64,000 bases of DNA, from assembly GCA_024516035.1 (NCBI GenBank), contig JAMCCL010000111.1, positions 1 to 64,000 on the forward strand. The letters run 5' to 3'. This document shows positions 22,601 to 32,135 of the stretch, one piece after another (the first letter of the stretch is position 1; each line of letters opens with the position of its first letter). Under the pieces are notes generated by a model, which had not been told where the DNA came from, did no database searches, and saw nothing but the letters and a program-made list of their open reading frames with translations. The translations under genes and the position numbers were made by a program. Source of the stretch: Bactericera cockerelli. Its lineage: Eukaryota > Arthropoda > Insecta > Hemiptera > Triozidae.

Positions 22601-24888
22601 CTCACGTCGCCCGCATGTTTGACCCGCTCGGCTGGTTATCACCAGTCATATTCTGGGCTAAGTATTTACTTCAGTTGCTGTGGTTGTCTCAATATTCTTG
22701 GGATGATCCCTTGACTCCAGAATTAGCCGCCTCTTGGTCAACGTTTTCTTCCGAACTATCTAAATTACAATCGCTCAGAATTCCCCGCTTTATCGACGCA
22801 TCCGCTCCGCAGACCATCCATGTCGTAGGATTTAGTGACGCCTCGACAAAAGGTTATGCTGCCGTGATCTACTTAGTCACTTCTGATTTAAACCGCAATG
22901 AAAATACAGTCTACTTATTGAAAGGTAAAAGTAAGGTCGCTCCTACTAAATCGCCTCTCAGTATTCCTCGTCTCGAGCTGTGTGGTGCATTATTACTTGC
23001 ACGACTGTACGACTCTCTTAAGACTTACCTAGGAACATTGTCGATATCTTCCCGCACTTTTTATAGTGATTCCAATATTGTTCTCGCTTGGATAACCACA
23101 CCCCCGCATACTCTCAAAACTTACGTTGGTAACCGCATCGTGGAGCTGAATAATCTAACTTCCAAGGAGTGTGACTGGTATCATGTTCCCGGCGAACAGA
23201 ACCCCGCGGACTGTGCGTCCAGAGGACTTCTACCGCTACAATTCTTGAAACACTCGCTTTGGTTTAATGGTCCTCAGTTTCTTCGTCAGTCGCGAGACTA
23301 CTGGCCTCGCTCTCAAGGCAATGAAGTTCATAATCTACCTGAACTCAAGGATAACACCAAAACTTTACTAACTGTAACTCCCCCTGCGAAGTCTTACTTG
23401 TTAGGATGTTGTGAAAAATATTCAAAACTTACCAAGCTACAACGAATTTTCGCGTTCGTACTTCGTTTCATCAGAAACATACGAACCTCCAAAGAACAAC
23501 GTGATCTAGGACCTCTACAAGTAAGAGAACTTAACACTAGTTTATTGATAGTCACCAAACTAGAACAAGAATATCACTTTGCCGCTATTATTTCAGCCCT
23601 TCAGACCAACGTAAAAATAACTAACTCCGCCATCTTAAAACTAACTCCCTTCCTGGATGAACATGGAAGACTCAGGGTGGGCGGAAGGCTTCGAAACGCT
23701 CAGAATCTATCGCAGGATTCAATTCATCCGCTACTTCTTCCCAAAAAGTGTCACTTGTCTAATATTATCTGTGATCATTATCATGTCTCTTCTCTGCACG
23801 CTGGTCCTCGTACCGTTCAGGCATTAATTCAGCAGAAGTTTTGGATTATGTCGCTACGCGATCTTCTCCGTCAACGCATACATAAGTGCCTGAGATGTTA
23901 CCGGTACTCCGCAAAACCTATTCAACCAATAATGAGTGACTTACCAGAACGAAGAGTCACTCAGGAGCGACCTTTTCTCAACGTTGGCGTGGACTTTGGT
24001 GGTCCATTCTTCATCAAGGAGAGTTCCCGCCGCAACGCGCGTACACGCAAGGCATATCTCTGCCTATTCATCTGCTTCACAACCAAAGCAATTCACTTGG
24101 AGCTGGTATCAGATCTGTCGTCTGCTGCATTTCTTGCCAGTCTTGACCGTTTCATCGGACGCCGCGGTCTACCTCGCTTTATCCACAGTGACAACGGCAC
24201 AAATTTCACCGCTGCCGCACGAGAATTGTCTGAAGTATATCAGATGCTACAGGAAAATTCCGCTGATATAAATAATACACTCGCGCAACGTCAAATTACT
24301 TGGATATTTAATCCACCCGCTGCCTCTAATTTCGGAGGCCTCTGGGAAGCCGGTATTAAATCCGCAAAATTTCATCTCCGTCGGGTAATAGGCGAACAAA
24401 ATTTCACATTCGAAGAACTTACAACTCTTCTATGTAGAATAGAGGCTGTACTTAACTCTAGACCACTCATCGACGTTTCTCCTGATCCTCTTGATGGTAT
24501 AGATTATTTAACTCCTGGTCATTTTCTCATAGGCACCTCCCTATTAACCCCTCCGGAGCATGATATAACCTCTACTCCCATGAATAGATTAACTCGCTGG
24601 AGACTTATCCAGCAAGCCGCGCAATCCTTTTGGGGAGCTTGGTCCACAAGCTATCTTCAATCCCTGACTCCCAGATCAAAATGGTTTCTCCCTAATCCTG
24701 AACTCAAATCTGGTGATTTGATCCTTCTTCCCAAGGCTAATAAATTACCTCTTCATTGGCCTTTAGGTAAAATTATTGATGTTTACCCTGGTAGTGACAA
24801 TGTCACAAGGGTCGCAAAGATTAAATTTCAAGACACGGTCTTAACTCGACCTGTCAACAAAATTATTCCCTTGAGATTTAGCAATTAA
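19681..24888 (+). CDS. BEL/Pao Gag-Pol polyprotein
   Basis: Single 1735-residue frame. The N-terminal Gag region contains a DUF1759-like block (about residues 122-270; PKLSVPIFSGD, W-SF). Zinc-binding motifs follow: C350-C353-H357-C362, a classical knuckle C383-C386-H390-C395, and a third Cys/His cluster at 401-413. The aspartic protease site is DPGS at 474-477. Reverse transcriptase has motif A Asp801 and the YIDD box at 877-880. RNase H has D1053, E1099 and D1130. Integrase has a His/Cys zinc region ending C1403/C1406, then catalytic D1438, D1504 and E1556. A DUF5641-like tail (from W1640) closes the protein. The product would form particles, copy the RNA and integrate it. All catalytic residues looked for are present. 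The start is the first ATG after the leader; no frameshift signal is needed because gag and pol are one frame, as is usual in this group. Confidence 0.96.
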   Translation: MSTNSQREKLRSLISRKDKYLDRMQKLADYTTQLTESNTGPFLSRFERIDDYYNSFDTLQDQIDTLCASMDSADKVDTSGDTQTFEELYFETKAFVKAKNLIPASTAIVPASSPAPTATVYPKLPKLSVPIFSGDLQQWSSFHSLFRSTIHRRTDISEVEKLQYLRSFLRGPPLHLIENFQLLDQNYSTAYKTLCDRYENKRVLASHHLNMILNFKPLHNSNVSGLRSFLEVFQTNVAAVKNLNLPNIGDFLLVQIALRVLNIEHKKLFEDKLDSNEVPTYDQLINYVNKICMDSEMIQFSTSPSSSKNTFAAPTANPHKGNYKHERTSYLSTAESTKPHALQSSPHSSCPICKQAHPLFKCSSFLKFDIPKRVEVLKSQNRCFNCLGVHRISDCRSDSTCRTCHKRHHTLIHRESNFVNYSSPSSSKETTPQTKTCIFSTGDNVQKSSVLLGTARVSILDRFGNPHPIRLIVDPGSQISCITESCVQRIGLQKYKCGISISGIGDNTVPENNGAVSCVLSPRLPSSRNLHAEAVVLKRISSNIPSAHIAPEVFSKFSHLDLADPDFCIPDAVDFLLGAELYAQILCTTGDNVIPGTTTAMRTTLGWIIFGRTPTYNEDSARRSLFLTSPNLDTTLQKFWETEEVAVQLIEDPEDVRCEEHFLSTHQRDETGRYMVSLPFREDVSNLGENRNRALTQYRNLEKRLNKNEYLHTEYTKFFDDYLAQDHMHVCKTPSRYVIPHHAVLKQSSSTTKLRAVFNASATSTTDKSLNNLLMKGPKLQKDICNIILSFRSHRIVVCADIKQMYRQILVHPDDRKFQHIFWRNPQNNEVAEFELTTVTYGIAPSAYQAQRVLQQLVLDEGHAFPLASKAILNETYIDDVVSGGATEQEALQLQQELVALLKRGCFELRKWASNNAALLETVPHDHLEKPLALREDEEPTFKILGLHWDPASDTFSYHVADIDVVFTKRSILSHVARMFDPLGWLSPVIFWAKYLLQLLWLSQYSWDDPLTPELAASWSTFSSELSKLQSLRIPRFIDASAPQTIHVVGFSDASTKGYAAVIYLVTSDLNRNENTVYLLKGKSKVAPTKSPLSIPRLELCGALLLARLYDSLKTYLGTLSISSRTFYSDSNIVLAWITTPPHTLKTYVGNRIVELNNLTSKECDWYHVPGEQNPADCASRGLLPLQFLKHSLWFNGPQFLRQSRDYWPRSQGNEVHNLPELKDNTKTLLTVTPPAKSYLLGCCEKYSKLTKLQRIFAFVLRFIRNIRTSKEQRDLGPLQVRELNTSLLIVTKLEQEYHFAAIISALQTNVKITNSAILKLTPFLDEHGRLRVGGRLRNAQNLSQDSIHPLLLPKKCHLSNIICDHYHVSSLHAGPRTVQALIQQKFWIMSLRDLLRQRIHKCLRCYRYSAKPIQPIMSDLPERRVTQERPFLNVGVDFGGPFFIKESSRRNARTRKAYLCLFICFTTKAIHLELVSDLSSAAFLASLDRFIGRRGLPRFIHSDNGTNFTAAARELSEVYQMLQENSADINNTLAQRQITWIFNPPAASNFGGLWEAGIKSAKFHLRRVIGEQNFTFEELTTLLCRIEAVLNSRPLIDVSPDPLDGIDYLTPGHFLIGTSLLTPPEHDITSTPMNRLTRWRLIQQAAQSFWGAWSTSYLQSLTPRSKWFLPNPELKSGDLILLPKANKLPLHWPLGKIIDVYPGSDNVTRVAKIKFQDTVLTRPVNKIIPLRFSN

Positions 24889-25056
24889 ATGTTTTTACTT
24901 AAGTATTCAATAATCCTTTATTATTATCAGGTACTTATTGAATACCTCTGTTTCATGTTTTTTTTTATGTGTACTTTTGTCTTGGCAATATTCAATTTTG
25001 TGATCTCGCTTTCTCGCTTATATTTTTCAAATTATACCAAATTTGGGTGGGCGGAA
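24889..25056 (+). other. short 3' non-coding segment and polypurine tract
   Basis: 168 bp between the Gag-Pol stop and the 3' LTR. It ends in a purine-rich tgggtgggcggaa directly against the LTR at 25057, the expected plus-strand primer position. Confidence 0.8.
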
Positions 25057-25466
25057 TGTTGCGTACAGCGTACACTGCGTACCGTATCAATGCCTCCCCA
25101 TAAATGCAGCCCTGACTTGCAACAAGAGAGCCCCTTGGCTTCAAACAAGTCAGCGGTAATTTTCCATAGAATTTGTAAGTTCAACTCTCTATTCTCTGCC
25201 CTCAGCAGTTACCTTTTGACAATCAGAGAGATCACACCTCAGTTCAAATTTAGTGTATACCATTTTCGTGCAACGCTCAATATTTCTTTAAAGTTCTCAA
25301 ATTAAAGATAGTTATTACCCACAAAGCTCACTCATCTTCACACTCTGCCCCATCACCAAGAAGAGCCGGCCGGCACCCCGTAAGTCAACCCCGCTAGAGT
25401 CTTCAAAGGTGAGTGAGCCCTCATTTTTCTCTTCTTCCCTTCGAACCTTGTGGGCTGTCCCCCACA
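25057..25466 (+). repeat. 3' LTR of BEL/Pao element
   Basis: 410 bp, matching the 5' LTR along its whole length as far as I could compare; followed by the ctggg duplication. Confidence 0.95.
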
Positions 25467-25534
25467 CTGGGATTCGAACCCAGGTCACCGTACGTGCAAG
25501 CCTAGCGCTGTACCCTCTCGACTAAGGTGGCTAC
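25467..25534 (-). mobile_element. SINE family B, tRNA head, right part of the split copy
   Basis: Minus strand: gtagccaccttagtcgagag, then acggtgacctgggttcgaat with cccag. With 17621-17717 this is one SINE interrupted by the LTR element; the first five bases are the duplicated target. Confidence 0.85.
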
Positions 25535-26040
25535 AGATTCTCCTATCTTTCACTATGGTTTGTTACCAACTATTGAATACTTAATACCTATAGATAGAAG
25601 AAAGGCTAGGAGTCCGTTACCCATCGAATTCATTTCTGATGAAATAAAAAGAAATCTTGCACAATTACTTGGTCACTACTCGTGGAAAAAAAGTGTCATT
25701 CAAAGATCCTACATCGTTGTTTAAGAAGTACCTAGAAAATTTCTCTTTTGATTTTAATGTCTTGGTGTCCTGTCGATTTGATATAAGCCAAGTAGGTGAC
25801 AAAAAATCTTTGATTTTTTTTAGAAACTTTTTTTAATTATGGTACCACCAACGTATTTGCCTCGAATATTATCGAAAACGAAAATATTTTTTGAGTAACA
25901 TGTAGGGTAAAAAAAATCTGGTGTGAACATAAAAGATTGAAGTACCACGCTACATTGTGACGGTATAACCATTACCTTGTTAAAATGTACCTTTGTATTG
26001 ACAATTTTACCCCCACATAAAATGAATATGCAACTACATA
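25535..26040. other. intron sequence, nothing recognised
   Basis: A 65-codon plus-strand frame (25527-25724) includes SPLPIEFISDEIKRNLAQLL but matches no family I know. Confidence 0.35.
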
Positions 26041-26049
26041 AGTACATTA

Positions 26050-26122
26050 GGTTAAAACGACATTCGCCTATAACGACGAAAAGTTCCCGGTCCCTTGACC
26101 GTCGTTATAGGCAAAGTTTACT
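26050..26122. repeat. hairpin of a dispersed element (cctataacgacg)
   Basis: gcctataacgacg and its exact complement cgtcgttataggc enclose about 21 bases (aaaagttcccggtccc...). A 13-bp perfect stem; wider element ends not defined. Confidence 0.6.
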
Positions 26123-26179
26123 GTAGTCATTTATGTACAAATGAGGTATTTATAAGGTATATTTTAAAAATCATGCAGC

Positions 26180-26300
26180 ATTAGTAGTTGATGTGGTTAC
26201 GGCGCGCCGCGCCGTATCTGTAATGTAAAAAATCCAGCGCGTGGGGATCCGTGATTCGTGGATCGAATCCCACCCCATGCTTGGATTTTCCTCATTTATT
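26180..26300 (+). mobile_element. probable tRNA-derived SINE fragment (family D-like)
   Basis: gtggggatccgtgattcgtg and gatcgaatcccaccccatgc followed by ttggattttcctcatttatt resemble the family D head at 59480 and 63260. It is preceded by a GC palindrome acggcgcgccgcgccgt. Confidence 0.5.
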
Positions 26301-27020
26301 TTTTTCTTAGATTTTATCCATTAGTGCAAAAGTTTAAAATACAGACTTAATGCTTTAAGTATGCTTTTACAGTTTTACACCATCAGCTCTAGGGCCGTGG
26401 AGATGCCAGTCTCCAAATACAAGTTTACAATATCCTGTTAAAGTATTGCAACCGTCCTGGTATTATACACAATAACCCTTGCATTGCAAACTTGTACCCC
26501 GTTGGATTTATTTTATTTTTTTATTATTATTATTAATAATAATAATAGTAAAAAAATTGGGTTTAACGTCGCATTCAACTACATGATCACAACTCAAAAA
26601 TTCAGACCCTTGCTATAGACCATTGTATTCTTTCCTACTACAGTCGGAATTACACCCTAAAAATAATATAATATATTATATTATTATACTACCTTTGTTT
26701 TAATTAGGTACATTATTTAAAAATCCTCTTTCCAAATGGTTGAAATAACCGCAGTGAACCTACGGTTATTTGCGCCATGTATTTTGAAACAAGTCTCGCA
26801 ACCGTTCATTTGGTACCTAATACTTATAGATTTAATCCTATCAACCTTTATCGAAATAAAATGACTCTCGGACTGATTTTAGACAAGTAGCCTGGCCCGC
26901 GTAACATTCCTACTCGTACCTACAACTGTAGACGAGTAGTCTGATCCAGGGATGATACCGGCAGTAGACAGCTAGACACTGAGGCATCTAGAGACTACTC
27001 GCACTAGATTACCCCAGCTA
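26301..27020. other. intron sequence with a TTA/TAA microsatellite
   Basis: (tta)n/(aat)n at about 26515-26555, then gggtttaacgtcgcattcaac (a SINE-body relic, minus). Nothing else recognised. Confidence 0.45.
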
Positions 27021-27255
27021 GCCAGCCTCCGTGGCGTGACGGTTGTGACTACTGCCCGTAGTCCAGAGTTCCTGAGTTCGATTCCCGGTTGGAGCAGTTC
27101 TGTTCCCTCCGAACCTGTGAGGCTGGCAATTCCGGCCCTACCCAGGCTGGGTGAGGTTAATGTGGGTAGCTGGTACGATTCCCAACGAATGGAGGGTAAA
27201 ACCCCCGTCCTGTCTACCTCAAGTCAGGACGTTAAAACCAAATAGAATCAATGGA
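27021..27255 (+). mobile_element. tRNA-headed SINE, family A
   Basis: gccagcctccgtggcgtgac, gagttcgattcccggttgga, then ggccctacccaggctgggtg, aggttaatgtgggtagctgg and aatggagggtaaaacccccg. The 3' LINE-like tail is missing. Confidence 0.9.
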
Positions 27256-27652
27256 CATGAAAGGAGCCTAGACATTAAAATCTGGGCGTCCATATAATCC
27301 TCTCACCACCGTGACTTAGGTATCAATACCTAACTCACGGACACGGAATTATTATTATTATTACCCCAGCTTGTCTGTACAAATTCAACTCTGAGATATT
27401 CCCTATTATTATTAATCTTTACGAAGCGACGGAGTTCATCAGATGAGCCAAAATCTCTTTAGAAAAGGTCATTTTAGGTGCGAAGGGATCAAAAAAAAAA
27501 CCATCACTTGGGCCATTTGAAAAAATATGATTCAGGTATTTTTTCATTCAGTGTGGATCACAAGTTAGTACCTTATTTAAACTTGTAAAAAAACAATCCA
27601 CAACGAAATAAAAAAGGAGGCTTTTTATTCCTTAGAAGAATTTTTGAGTTGT

Positions 27653-27928
27653 TTTTTTTTTTTTTTTTTTTTTTTCTTAAGTGGGGTTTAACGTCGCTTT
27701 CAACTGCCATGGTCATATCACGACGGGGGTTTTACCCTCCATTCGCAGGAAACTCACAAACCTGCTACTCACATTGACTTCACCCAGCCTGAGTGGGGCC
27801 GGGAAAAGCCAGCGTCACGAGAATTAGAATTTGAATGGTCACCCATCCAAGTCTTAACCTCGCTGGATGTCGCTTAACTTCGGTGTTCTGAAGGGAACCG
27901 GTGTATTCAACATGCCATCGACGCTGGC
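27653..27928 (-). mobile_element. 5S-rRNA-derived SINE (type 1) with target duplication
   Basis: Minus strand: gccagcgtcgatggcatgtt, gaatacaccggttcccttca, accgaagttaagcgacatcc and cttggatgggtgaccattca follow 5S rRNA from its 5' end through the A-box to the C-box region. Then come the shared SINE body (caggctgggtgaagtcaatg; aatggagggtaaaacccccg), gcgacgttaaacccc and poly(A). tttttgagttgt flanks both sides (27641-27652 and 27929-27940), the target duplication of LINE-type integration. Confidence 0.92.
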
Positions 27929-28104
27929 TTTTTGAGTTGTAGTTTGAGTGATATGGTCCAGCTTACAATTTACTTAGTTTGTTACTTCTTAAGTTCTATT
28001 ATGTCTTTTCCTTCCCCTGCCCCATTTCTGTATCTGTATTTGACTTGGGTAAACAAATTGTAAATTTGATGTACACCAATCTTATCTTAAAATAAAAAGT
28101 GTTC

Positions 28105-28618
28105 AACCCGTCCAAAATGTGTTGGGTATTCACTGGCATATAGATACTGACTCTATTAGCTTGAAGCATATTAACTTAAAAGTTAATCCTGAGGCCAAAG
28201 TAACTAAACGAGAGTTCATTTTATGATCTTGGACACAAAACAAAGATTGGGACACAGTACTTACTGATGAAGACACTAGAATTTTCTTAGAGATAGTTGA
28301 CGACATACAAAAGATTTCAACTTATGAACTACCCAGATTATTACGTAATATTACACTACACCTGACTCTAAAATTGAATTCCATATCTTTTCTGACGCTT
28401 GCTTATATTGCTCTTACGGGGCAACTGTTTACGTTCGTTGTATAAATGCCTCTGTGGCATAACTTGTGATATGATATTTTCAAAAATAATAGTGTCCCCT
28501 AAAAATATAACTTTCCCGCGACTCGAACTGATGGGTGCGCTCATTGCACATCGCAGTTTATTATATGTTATTAAATCGTTAAATCGCCCAATTCACGGTT
28601 TTTACTTATGGTCAGACT
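28105..28618 (+). pseudogene. decayed BEL/Pao pol fragment (reverse transcriptase end to RNase H)
   Basis: From about 28110 the frame reads VLGIHWHIDTDSISL and VNPEAKVTKREFIL before a stop, resembling the post-YIDD part of BEL/Pao reverse transcriptase. After further stops and a frame change come FSDACLYC and ATVYVRCINAS, then FPRLELMGALIAHRSLLYV and FYLWSD, the RNase H core of this group. It differs clearly from the intact element at 19681. The fragment stops where a dispersed repeat begins (28616). Confidence 0.85.
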
Positions 28619-28649
28619 AGCGGGCTGTCGCCCGCTCTGCGGGCCGAGG

Positions 28650-29056
28650 CATGACCGTAGTGTATTGAAGCATGACCGTAGTGTATTGAAGCATGACCGT
28701 AGTGTATTGAAGCATGACCGTAGTGTATTGAGGCATGACCGTAGTGTATTGAGGCATGACCGTAGTGTATTGAGGCATGGCCGTAGTGTATTGAGGCATG
28801 GCCGTAGTGTATTGAGGCATGACCGTAGTGTATTGAAGCATGACCGTAGTGTATTGAGACATGAACGTAGTGTATTGAGGCATGGCCGTAGTGTATTGAG
28901 GCATGAACGTAGTGTATTGAGGCATGGCCGTAGTGTATTGAGGCATGAACGTAGTGTATTGAGGCATGAACGTAGTGTATTGAGGCATGGCCGTAGTGTA
29001 TTGAGGCATGGCCGTAGTGTATTGAACCATGGCCTTAGTGTATTGAGGCATGAACG
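28650..29056. repeat. 21-bp minisatellite, about 19 copies
   Basis: The unit catgaccgtagtgtattgaag varies as catggccg, catgaacg and gaggcatg. It follows a start fragment of the actagcgggctgtcgcccgc repeat, whose own gccgaggcatggccgtg seems to be the seed. Because 21 is seven codons, both strands stay open (HDRSVLR one way, MPQYTTA the other); neither is a gene. Confidence 0.93.
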
Positions 29057-29119
29057 TATTTTATATAAGAATCATCTTTTTATATGGAAATCTTTAAAAT
29101 GTCTAACTAATAAAAGGTA

Positions 29120-29265
29120 TAGAACCTTGAGTGTATAGTAGAGTTAGGTAAAATACATAGAAGGCCATGCGTCAGGAATATAGTAGGTTTAGGGATAATA
29201 CATAGAAGGCAATGCCTCGGGTTCATAGTAGGGTTAGGTAAAATACATAGAAAGCCTATTAGGTG
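29120..29265 (+). repeat. ~55-bp short tandem repeat, three units
   Basis: gttaggtaaaatacatagaa recurs at about 29143 and 29234, with a variant ttagggataatacatagaag between, each preceded by atagtagg. A related word is near 31565. Confidence 0.65.
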
Positions 29266-29339
29266 TTTCTATTATATAATTTATGCTAGGCCTAAACTAT
29301 GTAGGTATAAACTCAGGTAAAAATGCAATCGACGGGAGA

Positions 29340-29545
29340 GAATTCGGTGTTATTATTATTATTATATAACGCTTTATTAGGTATAAATGGACATTATGTA
29401 CATACAAATGATTAATTTTACAATGAAAAAAAAAATGGAAACAATATATACAATGAAAATGAAAAAGAATAGAAAATATATAAAAACATAAGTCCTAACT
29501 AAAGGGCGGGGTTATTGCCTATGGCAATCTCTTCCACCCAACCCT
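29340..29545 (-). repeat. dispersed 3'-tail repeat (family E)
   Basis: Minus strand: agagattgccataggcaata, accccgccctttagttagga, then A/T-rich sequence ending in taataat microsatellite. The same order occurs at 51637-51740 (-), 57826-58020 (-) and 59876-60070 (+). The microsatellite end suggests a LINE or SINE 3' region; parent element not identified. Confidence 0.7.
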
Positions 29546-29637
29546 TTATTGATAAAATCCTGAGCGGGAGAGAACTCGTGGTACCTACCTGACCAAAATT
29601 TTGGTCGGGAGATAACTCGATGACGTCCCTTATCAAG

Positions 29638-29755
29638 ACCTCACGAGGTATGAGTGTACTTTGGACATACATGGACAGAGAAAAAAAAACTGCCCTGATG
29701 GGGATCGAACCCAAGTCAGGCTGACTAGTACGCTACCCACTTAGCCAAGGGCACT
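29638..29755 (-). mobile_element. tRNA-derived SINE, family B
   Basis: Minus strand: gtgcccttggctaagtgggt, gacttgggttcgatccccat, ggcagttttttttt and tcatacctcgtgagg. Same order as 10935-11082. Confidence 0.75.
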
Positions 29756-29769
29756 ACTTTGTCACAACA

Positions 29770-30072
29770 TTTAGTGAGTAGCATCGACATTACGAGAGCT
29801 AATTCATCATATTTTACCTCCATTCAACCATGATTGTCAAAAAACAATTTCGTAATGCCGCACCATAGGTCATTGCCCAATTCTACAACTACTACAATTT
29901 TCCTCGCGAGGGTAATAGGGTCGTCATCAAGATCAAATATAAAGAGCGGAAAAACAGAACAACGTTAAGCCCAAATTGAAAAAATAGAGCTAAAAAATTT
30001 CGTCCCCGCCAGGATTCGAACCCGCGCTGACTGGGTTTCAAGTCGAGTATGCTACCACTAGACAAAGTTGTC
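29770..30072 (-). mobile_element. tRNA-derived SINE, family B-related, longer form
   Basis: The minus-strand head includes cgggttcgaatcctggcggg. The body runs through cctcgcgaggaaaattgtag and cattgcccaattc-type words to gtaatgtcgatgctac. The duplicated segment at 61677-61935 is homologous. Confidence 0.65.
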
Positions 30073-31900
30073 TTCTAAAAACGAGGACAGAAAATGATCT
30101 AACTAAATTAATACTTGGAAACTTAAACATTAAAGTTTTGCAAAGAGAGAGCGAGGTCATCTCGAAAAATACATACTGGTCAAGATCTGAACACTGTGCT
30201 AAGGATTCGAAGGTACCTACTCGCCAAAGAGAATGAAAAGGCCACCAGGTGCCACCCAGTGGACCGGATGAAGGAATAAAACCAATAAATTTGGTATCTG
30301 CTCATCAAGATCTTTCATTTGATACCACTTAAGAATAGTTTTATCCTTCAATTCCCGATTTGGGCTCCCAAAACCCGAGGCCGCCCAAATGGGCCGCCCG
30401 ATTATATAATTTAGAATTTTTTTTTGGTCTGGGCTCATCTTCATTATATCTTGATCACTTTAGACAACTCACTTAATCTTCAATGCCAAGTTAAGGACAC
30501 TAAGTCGGGTCTCATAGGATCCGTATGAAAAAAAAAAGAACAGAAATTTTTTTTTATGAATCTTTCATGTCTTTCACGATTGTTGGGGGATCTCGAAAAT
30601 AGGGTTCCCGTTGGCCTAGGAAGTCAAACAAAAAGTCAAATCAACTTATTTTTCAACGTAGAGTCCATTTCTGCAATAAAAATCACAATTTTTGAAATTC
30701 ATGTTGCACTTTTCGTTGGCTGAAAGAACATGAAATGCATGGGAACTATGTTTTCCGTAACCTTACACTCTGCCGGGCTGTCTCTTTCTTTGTATAGGCG
30801 TTCTTCACACCTCGGCCGAGGTGTTTGATATCTTCAATATTCACGAATGGATCGAAGGCCATATACTTCTCTGCCTTTAGGAAGTTTTCCTAAAGGCATT
30901 CACAACCATTTTCATACCAGTCTATAAAAGTCTACCAAAACCTACCAAGTGGACTATTCTTACGATCTAAATTATCAATAAAACGTCCCAACTATATTAT
31001 TACGAATAAACAATTTCTGTGTATGTATTTCACGACACTTCTTACCTTCCGTCACTTCCATATATTGTTTCATAGCACCCAAACCTATTTCAGACAATAT
31101 TTATGTCTTTTATTTGTATGGGGCGCACTTAAACCTCAGCCAATGTGTTTGATAGAACAATGATTAGGTAGGTTTCAAATAAATATAACCAAATTGTGGT
31201 TATTTCAAAATGATGGGTTTAAAGGAACCATAAAAAAAGTCAGCCGTAAAATTTATTTCATTTAATACCTAAATGATAGAAATTTTACCTAGTTTCGGTC
31301 AAAAATGTTTCGACACAAGCTTGCGTCAGAGTATTGCAGGTATATCTCATATAGTATGGATCAAGTTCAAATCCCTAGGACTAGATCGATGTTATAACAT
31401 TTATTTTTTGCATGCGTTATTGAGTAAGACGTATGCTAAATATTAGTGTCATACAGTAGGACTAGGAAATATACACGGCCATAAGGTTAGAAAAACACAT
31501 ACTTTGCAATGTCTCAGGTATGGAGCAGGACTATTAAAAACAGAATTAAGGCCACGTGTGTAAAGTACGAAGGGGAAATACATAGAAGGCCCTACCTCGG
31601 GTATCAAGTAGGGTAAGACGGTGGGTGCGGGTGTTTGAAACACCAAGGCATCAAACGTTAACATTTTAGGTGTCTCGGTATTTTTTATGAAAATAGGAAT
31701 ATAAACAAAAGTATAAAATTTCAAAATTGCCTCGTGTATACAATGTGAACCAATCACGAGGAACTAATGTGTCCATAATTGGTCGGGAATAGTCACCAGA
31801 ACCTCAAGAGATGGTTGATATCGAAACCACCAATTTCCTTACTGTGAGAATGGACATTCTGCTAGCTATTCCCGACTCTATTATGCTGGGTATCCCTATC
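30073..31900. other. intron sequence, nothing firmly recognised
   Basis: AT-rich sequence with small open frames (30217-30444, 31449-31757, minus) that resemble no family I know. One short phrase near 31565 (aaatacatagaaggccctac) matches the 29120 repeat. Confidence 0.4.
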
Positions 31901-31902
31901 GT

Positions 31903-32135
31903 GATAATAATAATAATAATACTCTTTTGTTGAAGCTAATCACGGGTTAGCTAAAAAGCTAACCAGGCGAGGTTAATGCTCACAGCATTTTCTACCACCT
32001 AACCTCAGAGCCTTATTATTATGTGGTCACAAACTCAAATGAGGAAAAATTCATACACTGGGTGGGATTCGATCCAACGGATCCCTAAGCAACCTGGATT
32101 ACTAGACCAGCACGTTAACCACTTGACTACTAGCG
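31903..32135 (-). mobile_element. tRNA-derived SINE, family D
   Basis: Minus strand: tagtagtcaagtggttaacg, tggtctagtaatccaggttg, ggatcgaatcccacccagtg, then cctcatttgagtttgtgacc, agaaaatgctgtgagcatta and acctcgcctggttagc, with a taa-type microsatellite at the end. Homologues lie at 46797, 59480 and 63250. Confidence 0.75.

Larger units (their letters stand above)
17718..25466 (+). mobile_element. complete BEL/Pao LTR retrotransposon (7749 bp)
   Basis: The layout is complete: 410-bp 5' LTR, ~1.55 kb leader, one 1735-codon Gag-Pol frame with no break, polypurine tract and 410-bp 3' LTR, all inside a 5-bp target duplication (ctggg). The LTRs start TGTTGCG and end CCCCCACA, in the usual TG...CA form. 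I saw no difference between the two LTRs on reading them side by side, and the frame is open throughout, so the insertion is recent and the copy may still be mobile. It lies in sense orientation in the yellow intron. Domain order (aspartic protease, reverse transcriptase, RNase H, integrase, DUF5641-like tail) is that of the BEL/Pao group, and no envelope gene is present. Confidence 0.96.

Noticed and set aside
28608..29138. Open frames of 176 (+) and 144 (-) codons
   Set aside because: A 21-bp repeat is seven codons, so both strands stay open; no other coding sign.
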